A stretch of DNA of 64,000 nt from assembly GCF_029227915.1 (NCBI RefSeq), contig NC_079875.1, positions 19,275,001 through 19,339,000 of the forward strand, written 5' to 3'. Shown here piece after piece: positions 17,183 through 29,060 of the stretch. The notes beneath the pieces were generated by a model, which was given only the letters and a program-made list of their open reading frames with translations, was not told where the DNA came from and made no database searches. The translations under genes were made by a program, and so were the position numbers. The stretch comes from Hydractinia symbiolongicarpus. Its lineage: Eukaryota > Cnidaria > Hydrozoa > Anthoathecata > Hydractiniidae. Position 1 is the stretch's first letter. The number at the start of each line of letters is the position of its first letter.

Positions 17183-18783
17183 TCTCTATAATAATAGCCG
17201 TATTTTGTGTGTTCAAAAGGGTTACCGATATTCCTTTGATCATTCCACGAATTTTTAGAAACCAGGGGGTTGTTTAATTAGAAATCTTATGATTTATCAA
17301 AATAAATTACAGAAATTAATTTATTTCCTTACATAATTTAATTAATTTTATTAATAAACCTCTAATTTAAAAAACAAATTAAGTGATTAAAATGAATTCA
17401 TTATTTATATGCGCTATTTTTAATAATAATTTGCCCCCGTGACCTTAATCGCCGATTCCGCCTAGGAGCCACAGAAAACAAGTAGGATGGTTTTACTGAC
17501 AGTTTAACTGACTTTGTTTTGACCGCTCTCACGTGTATACCAATCAAAACGCCTGATTCTTTGAAAAACCAATTAAGACTTTCGCGGCCTAGACATGCCA
17601 ACGAAGAAACATGATGGCCATTTTAGTTTTTTAAAAAGTAATGGTGGTCAGTGTTGTTTCTAAGTCTGTTTCACCTTCTTGTTTTTTTTATGTTCTAAAA
17701 TGTGAAGATAAATATATTGTCACGTTTTTTAGCTACGTACAGATCTTAAACGCCCCAGTTTTAGGATTTTTGGCTAGGAACGAATATTTTGAAGGCTAGC
17801 TAGCTAATAGCCTTACTTTTTACTAATTTTGTTTGGTATAAGAGGTTTTTCTCCAACCCAACATCTGTTTTTATGTTGAGGATGTAGCCACTTAGCTAGC
17901 TCATATATTTACCTAAAAAGTGAGAGTATAAAAATTCAGTTTGGCTATCAATATGGCAATATTCTCAGCAATAAATCTTATGCCAAATGCAGTTTAGCTA
18001 GGTAGCTACATCTTTAATTATTTTTCTTAAAACCTTTTTTGCAAATAAAATAGCTGAGCAATTGCTTTAGAGGGGTAACGACAGGCTGTTTCCTGTGTTG
18101 TCATTATAACAGAAGTTGATAAAGTTTTTTTTGAGAAGGGTACTGTTCAAGTCTGTACTAAGCGGTTAGATCAGTGTTAACAATAGCCTGTTTTTTGGAA
18201 AAGGCTGTTATGCCTATGCGGGTAATCCCACCGTGACAATTAATTTTTAAACTTTCTTGGGAATCACGCCTGTACGAATGTGCAACAATGTTTACCTGGA
18301 CTAACCTCTTAGCCCTGTGCAAGAAGCGAAGAACTGTTTCTTGTGTTTTCAATTAAATAGAGTCTGCAAGAAAGTTTTTTTTAAAAGGGTATTTTCCCTA
18401 TACACCTGTGTAACACCGTTTAACTGTACTAAGCGCTCAGTCCAGTGTCACGATTAATTTTTTAACTTTTACAAAAACTTATTCCGCAAAATAAAATAAT
18501 ATTGACCAATTGTTTTTGCTTTGACGGAGTCACAACGGTTTTAAACTGTGTTTTTATTTTAGCCTTTGTTGCGGGAAAGTTATTTTTTGAAAATATGTTA
18601 TAGTTGCAACACTATAATGGTGTGTGCGCTTCACTTGATTTACGACATACTGCATACCTGCACTAAAGCGCTCCACCTGACTGTGTCGCACAGTTTGCAG
18701 TTCTTTTTAAGCGCTCCTTAGGGCGTTCAACAACAGTTACTTGTTGCTCATCCCGGCGATTCGACGCCGAGTTTCCCGGCTAG
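17183..18783 (+). mobile_element. Helitron-like unit 2, directly adjoining unit 1
   Basis: Starts TCTCTATAATAATAGCCG immediately after the CTAG of unit 1 and ends CTAG at 18780-18783, with a small CGGCG/CGCCG hairpin at 18754-18769. No gene is visible in 1.6 kb. Its inner part from about 17690 to 18720 has a clear second copy at about 39.5-40.3 kb in the same orientation, and part of it is related to 22.9-23.25 kb. Confidence 0.5.
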
Positions 18784-18844
18784 TCTCTATAATAATACAC
18801 TACAACAGGTTAAAAACTTTGAAGTTTTAAAAGAAATAGTTAAA

Positions 18845-19597
18845 ATGGTATCGGACCTGAAAGAATACGTCTCGTATGAAGTCGGTAAATTAAGAAGAAA
18901 TATGGTAAATGATTTGGTTGTTCACTTGAAGGAAGAAAACGATTTTTTAAAAAACGAGATAAAAGAATTTCAAAGTTTGTTGAGGGACGTTTTGTTACAA
19001 GACATAAACAAAAATAATCATAAAAAAATTAAAAACAAATCAGAAACCAATGAATGGAACGAAGTAAAGAAAGGTCCCTCGGGAAAAATAGAGAAACGAT
19101 ATAATAATAGATTCAGTCTTTCAAATCGGTTTAGTACACTTCAGAACGAACAAAACAACAATAATCACTATGACGCACAACCACTTACGAATAATCAAAG
19201 TTACGCACCACCACAACCAAATAAATCTATAAGAAGACCAAATCCCGTTATTAACCGTTCTCCAGAAAGAGATCTTTTAAAACGTAACATCAAATCATCT
19301 GAAACCCGTAAAAATAAAAAGAAGATTAGAATCATCAGTGATAGCATCGCAAAAGGCATAAACACTCGAGAGTTCAATAATCATTTGAGAAACGGTGATG
19401 CAAGATTTAAAGTTTTTCCTGGTTCAAATATTAAAAATTTGGGTCATTACTCTCTACCAACCTTAGTAGATGAGAATCAAGAAATAGTAGTTGTGCATGT
19501 TGGAATAAACGACTTGCTGGATATAAAGAGAAATAAATCATCGGTTAATGAAATTGCAGAAAAATTTAACTTACGGCATCCTGCTCCCAGGGTGTAA
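18845..19597 (+). pseudogene. LINE ORF1 with SGNH esterase-like domain, truncated
   Basis: 250 residues. The N-terminus has a heptad-like helix (about residues 15-50), then a long Asn/Lys/Pro-rich linker, then IRIISDSIAKGI (block I with catalytic-type Ser) and VVHVGINDLL (block III, G-x-N-D) of an SGNH hydrolase. Such esterase domains are typical of CR1-clade ORF1. The frame ends shortly after block III with HPAPRV, before the last catalytic block, and meets ORF2 after about 150 bases, so an internal deletion has removed the C-terminal third of ORF1. Confidence 0.7.
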
Positions 19598-19743
19598 CAC
19601 ATCCATATGGGGTTACTTCTTCTGAATGCAATAAGGAATTAAATGATCAATTTGAGACTGACCAATCACATGATTCTACATATAATTTACAAAATTCTCT
19701 GAAAAATGTCTGTGATATTAGAATCAAAAATCCTTTCAATCTA

Positions 19744-22628
19744 TTGATAGGATATTTGAACATAAATAGTTTAAGAAAAAAAATAATTGACTTAAGGGAA
19801 ATCTTTGTGAAATTTGCTCCAGATTATTTCGTATTATCTGAAACAAAATTAGATAGTACTTTTCCAAATAGTCATTTTACTATTGATGATAATGAATTAA
19901 GATCTAGAAAAGATCGGGATAAAAATGGGGGTGGGCTAATTGAGTATGTAAAAAAGAGAGTGGTTTGTAAGCAAATAAACATAGCTAACCTTACAAGTAA
20001 TGAAATTATATGTTCTGAGCTAAACATCAGAAACAAAAAATGGACTATTATCACCCTTTATCGTCCACCACGTCATTCTAATCTTCAAAGTTTCTTTGAA
20101 GATTTGGAGAAAATTCTAAACAAAACACTCTCATTTTGTGATAACATCATTGTGATGGGGGACATAAACATTGATACTCATAAAAAAAATGAAATAATAA
20201 ATTATCATTACATAACTTCTCTTTGCGATACTTTTGACCTGAAAAACTTAGTCAAAGACAAAACATGTTTTGCAAGTGAACAAGGAACATCAATTGATGT
20301 TATTTTAACAAATAAACAAAGGTCTTTTCAAAACACTATGGTTACTGAGACTGGACTCAGTGACCATCATCTGATGATTACCACTTTCCTAAGATCTCAT
20401 CTGGTGAGATTGAAACCAAAACTAATTGTTTATAGAAGTAACAGAAAGTTTGATAAGAGAAAGTTTCTTTCTGATGTTAGGAATACACGTTTTGATTTTA
20501 ATAAAAATGACCCTGCTTCAAATTACGACCACTTGACAAAAACGTTTAGTTCTATTATTGAAAAGCATGCCCCTTTAAAACAGAAACTGCTCAGGGGAAA
20601 TGAAGCACCTTTTATGAATAAAGAACTTAGGCAAGCCATTTATACCAGGTCAAGATTTAAAAATCGATACAATAAAGATCCTACTGAAGAAAACAAGATT
20701 AAATATAAAAAACAACGAAATAAGTGTGTTGGCCTCAGAAAGAAAGCCATAAAAATGTATTTTAAAAATGTTATAGATTCTGGGATTGTAGAAAATAAAA
20801 CTTTTTGGAAAACTATTAAGCCGTTTATAACCAATAAAAGTGGTTTGAACAATGATAACATTATGATTAATGACAGTGAGCTTGCTGAATTATTTAATGA
20901 ACACTATATTAACATTGTAGAAAAAAGTAGTGGAACCAAGCCAATATCAATTGGTTATCGAAATTCCTTAGACAAAGAGAGACTAATTAATGAGATAATT
21001 AAAACATACGAGAGTCATCCGAGTATTGTCAAAATTAAAGCCTGCAACGAAAATATAAATTTTTTTAACTTTGAGGAGGTAGATGACAACACAATCAAAA
21101 AACTTTTTACTAATTTAAACATAAATTCCTCTCCAGGTAGAGACAAAATACCCCCAAAGTTTGTAAAGTTAGCTAGTGAATATCTGATTGGCCCATTGAA
21201 AAATGCTATAAACAGCAGCATAAAATTGAATATTTTTCCCGATGGAGCCAAACGTGCAACGGTAGCACCTCTTGACAAAGGAGGCAAAGACAAACATAGC
21301 ATTAGAAATTTTAGACCTGTCAGTGTGTTGAATGTATTTTCAAAATTCTATGAAAACATAATGAAGGATCAAATCATGTCTTTCATAGAATCGAAACTTT
21401 TAATATTTTTGTCAGCCTATCGGAAAAACTATAACACACAGCATGTCTTAATTCGTTTACTAGAAGAATGGAAAAAAAACTTGATATGAATTACGTGGTT
21501 GGTGCAGTCTTAATGGATCTATCAAAAGCTTTCGATTGCGTGCCACATGATTTACTAATCGCTAAACTTGAGGCATATGGATTTGAAATTAATGCCCTGA
21601 AATTTGTCCTGTCATACCTAACAAACAGAGAACAATCTACTCGTATAAACGGACACTACAGTCTTTTCCAAATGATTCTTTCAGGTGTGCCGCAAGGATC
21701 AATCTTAGGCCCGATAATTTTTAATATTTTTCTTAACGATATTTTTCTTTTTATAATCAGAAGTGACCTACACAACTATGCTGATGATAATACATTGTCA
21801 AGCTTTTCCAATTCAATTCCAAACCTCATTAAAATTTTAGAAAGTGAGTCTGAGCAGGCATTAGCATGGCTACATGAAAATAAAACGATTGCTAACCCTG
21901 ACAAATTTCAATGCATTATCATCAGCAAAGATAGGATAGAAAACACAAGTAGTAAACTGATAAGAATCGGAGATAAAAACATATATTCGCAAGACACAGT
22001 CAAACTGTTAGGAGTTAAAATTGACAATAACCTTAGATTTGATCAGCACTTAAATGAGGTTTGCAAGAAAGCATCTGCGCAACTAAATGCTTTGTATAGA
22101 TTTAAAAACATACTTCCTTTTAAAGCTAAGAGTGTCTTAGCAGAAAGTTTTGTGTATTCAAACTTTAACTACTGTCCACTTATTTGGAATTTCTCATCTT
22201 CAAAATCACTTTCTAGGGTCGAAAAACTCCATAAGCGAGCCCTAAAATTTGTAGATAGCGGATATTCAGAGAGAAAAGAAAAGTACATTTCTAGCAAGAA
22301 CAAAAGTAACTACATGAAAATTATGCGAATACGAAATCTATGTATAGAGATTTTTAAATCTCTTAATAATTTTAATCCGCCATTTATGTTAGACATCTTT
22401 CAACGCAGCGAAACAAACAGGCCAGTACGAAGTCAATATTTAAATAATCTTAAAACATTGAACTTTAATACTAAAAATTTTGGGGAAAAATGTCTTCGCT
22501 CATTGGGGCCTAAAATTTGGAATACTTTACCTTCCGAATTGAAAAGTTGTAACAGCCTTAAAAAATTTAAAACGAAACTAAAGGAGTATGATTTCAGTCA
22601 CTCGGTCCACTTAAATAATTTTTCATAA
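19744..22628 (+). pseudogene. LINE ORF2: AP-type endonuclease plus reverse transcriptase, one frameshift
   Basis: The endonuclease shows LNINSLRKK, SETKLD, VMGDINIDT and SDHHLMI. The reverse transcriptase shows MDLSKAFDCVPHDLL, SGVPQGSILGPIIFN and the catalytic NYADDNTL. The end carries the usual CR1 segment SLGPKIWNTLPSELKS. The frame breaks in a run of eight A at 21472-21479: reading moves from the frame of 19744-21489 to that of 21468-22628. Otherwise the 960-codon protein is open. The shift is a single-base homopolymer change, so it may be a sequencing error, a mutation or, less likely, a slippery site. An upstream open stretch from about 19595 may be the true N-terminus. Confidence 0.8.
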
Positions 22629-23250
22629 TTTTTATACATTTTTCATAAAACTATAAACAAATTTTTGTCGGATTTGATTAGTTTCCTGTATATTTATAAG
22701 TATGTATTTATTTATTTTTTTTATATCAGGAAGCTATATGTACATAGTTATTTCTCCGACGTTAAATAAATTAAGAAGAAGAAGAAGAAGCCATATTCCG
22801 TCTGTCTGTCCCTGCGCAACATGGCGTCGCAAATAGCAAGACATACCCGCGGCCCTGCAGCTTTATTTCGGATCCACGGCAGACCCCTTTTTACCGACTT
22901 TGTTTTGATCGCGTAAAAGACCAATCACGAGGCTCGATTTTCACTAATGACCAATCTTAGTGCTTTGCGGCCTCAACATGCCAACGGAGGTCATTTTGGT
23001 TAGGAAGTGATGGTTTGAAATTTGTACGTCTCCTTTTGATCGTTTTTTCTTCTGAGTACTTTGTATCCTATAGGATTATTTAGTTTCTGTGTGTTTTTAC
23101 ATGTTAAGGTGAGTATAACATGACGTTTTCTAGCCATGTATAAATCTTAAACGAAACAATTTTAAGTGTTTAGCTAGCTAAAACGTACATTTTGAGGCAG
23201 CTAGCTATAGCTATATTTATTTTTATTTCTATTCTTTTAAAGTAACACAT

Positions 23251-24464
23251 TTGCAAATGAGAAAAAAAATATCACTTATGAAAGACAAGGAATTTATAAA
23301 AAGTAGCAGCTTGGATGTGATTCTCAAAAATCTTCACAAACATATCGGAATAGAAGTAACATCAGAAAACAAGTACAGGTACTTCTGACTTTTAATCCTC
23401 AAAAATTGTGTTATTTAATACAACAATAAACGTTAAAACTGAGAAAATGGAGCCGACAGCTATTCTCATAAATCTCTATAACAATATTATGTAAATAATT
23501 AATATATATATATATATACATAAAATATATTAGGCAACCACATTGTTTTTCTTTCTTCAGCCCTGTGAAACTGAAGCATTCAAACCAAAATTTTGCCGAC
23601 CTAAAGCACAAATTAGATCAGCAAACTGATCTGACAGGTCGGCACAAACAAGTCTATTCATAGCCAATCTGACTATCCTAGCTAATTCACCGACTCCTGA
23701 CTTAGTTAAAAGAACTACGTAGACATGAATCTCTATTGCCTGGCCTCTTCGTCGTTGGTAACCAGATCTAACACAAGAAATCCAGCCATACGGTTCTTAA
23801 CTAATGCGGAGTTGAACGCCGACTGAGCACGGATGAAGCAATTCTGCAAAACTGCACCTCAGGCGGAACAGACATATATCATGGATTTAATTGTAGATAA
23901 AACCTGTTGCGGCGGATTTCTGTCATGGGGGCTCCATAACGGGGGATTTTACTGGTCAAGTAAATCATTTATTCTGTAAATTACGAATGTTAAAAAGTTA
24001 TCACTTCGACAAGCCAACATTCCTTTGTTCGTTCGACCAGGCCTGATAAATGCAGGAAACTTGATTGACACTGACAAAATACAGACGCTATACTGAGTGC
24101 TCTTGAAGAATCTTGTTAATAGCAAGTAAAGCTCTGAGCGAAATATGGAAACGGTAACAGTTCGCTGAAGCGACATTTTTGATACTTATTTGTGAAAGAA
24201 GGTCGGTTTTGCCGACGTAATAAATTAATTTTCTTGGCATGCCGGCCAGGGAAAGAATTTAGATCGGCATGTACAAGCCGACTTCAATTTAATGAGGGTT
24301 GGTTTTCAGGTCGTCATTGCCGAGTGCCGACCTAGATTCACGGGGCTGGAATTTCTTATATTTTTTGCATATTTCGAAAGTGAAAAAAAATATATGTCTT
24401 CTACCATCCTTTTATTACTCCAGCGACGATCTGGTGACTCATCTCACCACATAACATTTTTAAC
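23251..24464. other. non-coding repeat-rich stretch
   Basis: No gene. Holds an AT dinucleotide run at 23503-23518, a nested hairpin at about 23593-23643 (GCCGACCT with AGGTCGGC outside, AGATCAG with CTGATCT inside), a dispersed repeat (23655-23847) and several GCCGAC-rich palindromic pieces near 24205-24335. It looks like layered non-autonomous transposon ends. Confidence 0.5.
23655..23847 (+). repeat. dispersed repeat, second copy at 47112-47304
   Basis: About 193 bases match 47112-47304 in the same orientation with scattered substitutions and no evident gaps. Shared landmarks are GACTCCTGACTTAGTTAAAA and CTTCGTCGTTGGTAACCAG. The second copy is inside the TIR element at 46724-47914, so this is probably a relic of the same family. 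Confidence 0.75.
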
Positions 24465-24639
24465 GAGGGTGCTGATAAGCCGCAAACGCTAACATATATA
24501 AGGGAGAGCTCGGGCAACTGTTCGTATTAAATTGACAGTTGTCCACCGAAACCGCCCGAACTTTCCCGAACACGCCCGAATTTGAAATGCAACACCTTGT
24601 AACATAAACATGGCGGACAACAGTTGAAAGCATGCGCTT

Positions 24640-27600
24640 GAAGAGAAAGGAGTTAATAAAGTTTGTATAAGTTATTTATCAAGTAAATCTTATTAAAAAC
24701 CATCAAAAAAGGGTGAAGGGTCTCTTTAAGAGACAAGAGAGGAGTTGAACGTCCTCCACCATACCTTAGTTTAAAGGGGCGATTGTGGAAGTCCCATGAA
24801 ATGCCACATAGTGATGGTGTCACTTTAAAAAACACCCAGTCCGGTCTGTGAACGGTTGGCGCTAGGAAAGGCATCCAGCTGTAAAACAATGCCAAAACTC
24901 TTTATTAATGGCCGTAAGATTAGTTGATCAGACAAACTGCGTAAACGGGACTGGAACTCTAAGGAGTGAAGGTGTCGCGCACGGTAGGACAGATGTCAGG
25001 TGTGAGCATCATCAGACCGTTACCCAGCTATCACATCACAAGGTAGATAACACTAGGTTGAGGATGGCTAGTGTAAATGTTGGTACTCTGAGAGGTAGAG
25101 CAGGTGAAGTAGTTGAAATGTTAGAACGTAGATCTGTTGATATGTGTTGTGTTCAGGAAGTCAGGTGGAGAGGAGCTTCAGTGAGATTTGTGGAAGGTAG
25201 GAGGGCAAGGTATAAGCTTTTTTGGATTGGTAATAGTGATGGATATGGAGGAGTTGGCATATTCGTTGCAGAGAAGTGGGTAGAAAAAGTAATAGATGTT
25301 ATGCGTGTTAATAGTCGTATTATAGTGATAAAGTTTTTGATAGGTAATAGGATTGTCACTTTTCTGTCAGTTTATGTTCCACAGTGTGGACTCAGTGAGG
25401 AAGGTAAAGATAAGTTTTATGATGAGTTAATAGCAGTCACATCAAACTTTGGAGACACTGAACTTGTCTTGGTGGGCGGTGACTTCAATGGTCATGTTGG
25501 GAAGTCATCTGAAGGTTATAGAGGTGTGCATGGAGGCTATGGATTTGGGAGCAGAAATAAGGAAGGGGAGAGATTGCTTGAGTTTGGAATGGCAACGGAC
25601 ATGGTGGTTTGCAACACATCATTCAGTAAGAGACAGAGTAGGCAGATAACATATGAGTCAGGTGGTTGTAAGACACAGATAGATTACTTCCTGGTTAGAA
25701 AGTCAGACAAGAAAGTGGTGAAGGACGTGAAAGTTATATCGGGGGAAGAGTGTGTTTCCCAGCATAGGTTGCTGGTTTGTGATATTATCTTGAAGAGTGT
25801 TAAAGAAGCCAAGGAAAAGTACAGGCCCCGTCGAAAAGTCTGGAAGCTGAAGGAAGAGATTGTAGCAAGACAATTTAGTGCAAAAGTTCACCAGTTAGCA
25901 CACAATGGTCAATGCGATAGTGACAATGTTGAAAGTACTTGGACTACTTTGAAGAATTGTCTTCTAGAAGCTTCTGATGATACCTGTGGGTGGACGAAAG
26001 GACCAGCTAGACATAGACAGACCTGGTGGTGGAATAATGAGGCTGACCAGTGTATAAAGGAAAAGAGGAAACTTTGGAAAGAGTGGAAGTCAGGTGGTAG
26101 TAAAAATATTAACTTAGAAGCTAAGCGTCGCGCTCGTACAGCAGTGTATAAGGCAAAATCAGAAGCAGAGAGAAAAAGATTTGCAGATGTGTTAAGAAGG
26201 AAAGACCAGCGCAATGAGGTATTCAAGATAGCAAAGCAAATGAAGAAGACTAATCAAGATGTTGTAGGTGAAAAGTGTATACGTAAAGATGAAGGTGTTT
26301 TGGCTAGCACAGAGGAGGAGAAAAGGGTTACTTGGAAGAATCATTATCAGAAGTTGCTTAACACTCAGTTTGATTGGGACGAGGATAATTTGTCTGATGA
26401 TGATGTTGTAGAAGGGTCAGCTATGCAGATCAAGACAGAATGGGTAGTGAAGGCTATTAGGAAATTGAAGATTGGCAAGGCTGCAGGAGTATCAAGTATT
26501 GTTGCAGACATGGTAAAAGCATCTGGATATATTAGAGTTGAGCTTATTACAAGTCTTGCTAACCAGATTATATAGGATGGTGCTATCCCGAGTGAGTGGC
26601 AGTCGAGTGTAATAGTGAATTGTTTCAAGGGCAAGGGTGATGCATTAGAAAGGGGTAACTATAGAGGTTTGAAGTTGGTTGATCAAGTAATGAAAGTTAT
26701 TAAAAGAGTGATTGATAAGTTACTTAGAGAAAGAATTGATATAGATAAGATGCAATTTGGTTTTGTTCCAGGGCGTGGCACTACAGATGCAATATTTTTA
26801 CCCAGACAGCTTCAGGAAAAGTATTTAGGAAAAGGAAAGAACCTCTATTTTGCCTTTGTAGATTTATAGAAAGCTTTTGATAGAGTGCCATGTAAAGTTA
26901 TTTGGTGGGCTATGAGAAAATTAGGTGTGGATGAGTGGCTAGTTACGATGGTACAGTCTATGTACAGCAATGCTAGAAGTCGTGTCAGGATTAAGGATTC
27001 ACTTAGTGATGAATTTCGTGTAAATGTTGGTGTACATCAGGGTTCTGTACTTAGTCCTTTGTTGTTTATTCTAGTCTTAGAAGCGCTGTCGATGGAGTTC
27101 AGAACAGGTTGTCCATGGGAGTTATTGTATGCAGATGATTTGGTTCTCATAGCAGTGTCGATGGAAGAATTAGTTGAAAAGTTTGAGAAGTGGAAGAAAG
27201 GACTAGAAGAGAAAGGGCTAAAGGTAAACACAGCAAAGTCTAAAGTCATGATTAGTAGCATTGCAGCCAAGTGTGACTTTGTAGTTGGAAAGTCGCCTTG
27301 TGGAGTTTGCAGGAAAGGGGTAGTAACTCAATTTTTTGTCAGACTTGTCAGCATTGGGTACATAAGAAGTGCAGTAGTATTAGTGGAAGGTTAAGAGCTG
27401 ACATTCAGTTTGTATGCAAGCGTTGCAAAGGTGAGATTATAGAGAATGAAGTATTTCCAGCTTTAATGATGTACAACAGTGGCTCGTTAGAGATAGTTGA
27501 GAACTTCTGTTACTTAGGTGATATGTTGGGCAGTGAAGGAGGTGTTGGAAGAAGTGTTACTTGTAGGATAGGTTCTGCTTGGAAAAAGTTCAGAGAGTTA

Positions 27601-28110
27601 CTTCCTTTGTTGACTAGCAGAGTCCTGTCAATTGAGGCAAAAGGTAAGTTGTATGAGGCCTGTGTAAGAAGTGTTATGTTGTACGGTAGTGAGACATGGG
27701 CAGTGAAGCAGGAAGATCTTGACCGTTTAGAAAGGAATGATATGAGAATGGTTAGGTGGATGTGTAACGCCAGTCTGAGAGACAGAAAGGGTTCAGATGA
27801 GCTAAGAAGCAGGCTAAGTCTCTGTAGAATTAAAGATGTTATCCAGATAAGAAGATTGAATTGGCTGGGGCACTTGGAAAGAATGGAGGAGGATAATTGG
27901 GTAAGAAAGTGTATAGACTTGATAGTTCCTGGGGCAAAGCCCAGACCGAGGCAGACCGAGAAAGACTTGGCAGGAGGTTATAAGGACAGACTTGATACAG
28001 AGGAAGTTGAGTTTAGATCTAACACAGTCTAGATCAGATTGGAAGAGGGTCATTAATATACCCTGTCCAACCCATGCTAGCATGGAAAACGGACGTTAAG
28101 CCAAGAATGA
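24640..28110 (+). mobile_element. LINE with PHD-type finger, copy A (nearly complete)
   Basis: The longest of four copies in the window (others at 36683-36905, 43900-46146 and 54645-55945). 5' leader from about 24640, coding 24908-28032, and a 3' end CATGCTAGCATGGAAAACGG followed by a GATGAT-type tail, shared by all copies. Copies are highly alike, pointing to recent activity. The endonuclease is of the type often annotated as craniofacial development protein 2-like, which suggests an RTE-like clade; clade assignment is uncertain. Confidence 0.7.
24908..28032 (+). pseudogene. LINE polyprotein: endonuclease, reverse transcriptase, PHD-like finger
   Basis: Endonuclease signs: ASVNVGTLRGR, CVQEVRWRG, LVGGDFNGHVG and SQHRLLVCDI (Gln in place of the usual Asp before His). 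Reverse transcriptase signs: GFVPGRGTTDA, GVHQGSVLSPLLFIL and the catalytic LLYADDLVL. Next comes a Cys-rich finger (about 27299-27430) and a C-terminal part with RRLNWLGHLERM. Breaks: TAG at 26573-26575, TAG at 26867-26869 (copy B reads Glu there), a 4-base deletion near 27318 compared with copy C, and a frame change near 27945. Not functional as read. Confidence 0.75.
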
Positions 28111-28348
28111 TGATGAGGAAAAACAGTTCTTTTAAGCACTTCGCTACCACATAGCTAGTTCATTTTAATTTTTATACTTTTTTAAATAATTTGTGGTGAA
28201 TCATTAAGTGTTTTTGTGGTGAATCTTCTTTTTTGTTCGGGCATTGTTCGGTTCTATGTGGGTTTTCTCAGCGCATACCTGAATTTTTTTTTCAAAACGG
28301 CGAACTCGCCCGCACTTTTCACGGTGTATGCGGCTTATCGGCACCCTC

Positions 28349-29060
28349 ATAGTTCTTATTCCATAAAATAACATAAAATTCCATAAAAATGCAGGTAAAC
28401 AAAGTAGAAATTTTTCCTAGTTGGGGGCCATCGACAAACAGTTTTTGTCTCCGTTAACGGCAAATTGGCCGTTAGGGGGTGAGGGGGTAATGCATTGTCC
28501 GTTAAAAATATAAAAATGGAGACGAATTTCAATTTCTCATCTTTTTTGTTTCTTTTAGGGAACATGAAAAAAATCCAACAAATTAGAAAATGTTTCCAGC
28601 GGCTTGCCCTTTTACAAAACAATTTTTTTCACAAAAGTACCCACCCGATCTGGGTAAGTCTCAACTAATTTGAAAGTTGCAGACTCCCCCGATCGGGTGA
28701 GACTCACCTGATCGGGGAAAAAAAGTGCCGTACTGCCAAAAAAATTGTTATGACGTCAAACCGAATCGCCGATTCCTTTTAATTGATGCAATCAATATGT
28801 TTTAAGCTCCAAAATGATATTAAATCAATGTAAAACCATAGTTGAAAGACTAAGATAAGGACTAAATACATACATTAAAATGCACGACAAGTAACCAGTA
28901 ACCATCCAACATCCTCAACACGGTGGGATAAGACTCATAATGGCAGAAAAAAAATACAAATAAATAAATAAACTTACAACAACACCAAAATAAAATAAAA
29001 AGTTATTAACAATTTACAGGTCAACATGGTTTCACTTAATAATTAACAACGCTTGATTAT
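28349..29060. other. non-coding stretch with GATCGGG hairpin
   Basis: No gene. Near 28686-28716 there is an imperfect palindrome, CCCCGATCGGGTGAG facing CTCACCTGATCGGGG, with a related CACCCGATCTGGGTAAG at about 28642. The rest is AT-rich. Confidence 0.4.

Larger units (their letters stand above)
18798..22791 (+). mobile_element. CR1-type LINE retrotransposon, near full length
   Basis: Two open reading frames in the order expected for CR1/Jockey-superfamily LINEs (coiled-coil plus SGNH esterase-like ORF1, then endonuclease plus reverse transcriptase ORF2), and a 3' end of GAAGAAGAAGAAGAAG at about 22773-22789 that serves as the short simple-repeat tail of such elements. It sits inside a Helitron-like unit. 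Confidence 0.8.
18784..23250 (+). mobile_element. Helitron-like unit 3, split by a CR1-type LINE
   Basis: Starts TCTCTATAATAATAC right after unit 2. Its continuation appears on the far side of the LINE at about 22791 (ATATTCCGTCTGTCTGTC, compare ATATCCGTAGTCTGTC in unit 1). It then runs parallel to unit 2 through a shared GCGGCCTxxACATGCCAACG stretch (about 22969-22987 against 17582-17600). The right end is unclear. Confidence 0.4.
24465..28348. mobile_element. TIR element interrupted by a LINE
   Basis: GAGGGTGCTGATAAGCCGCA at 24465-24484 is matched in inverted orientation at 28329-28348 with one substitution plus weaker similarity inward. Inner flanks on both sides share GCCCGAA/TTCGGGC-rich sequence (24550-24585 and 28235-28320). 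The LINE at about 24640-28110 lies between, so a short non-autonomous DNA element was split by the LINE. No clear target duplication was found. Confidence 0.5.
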
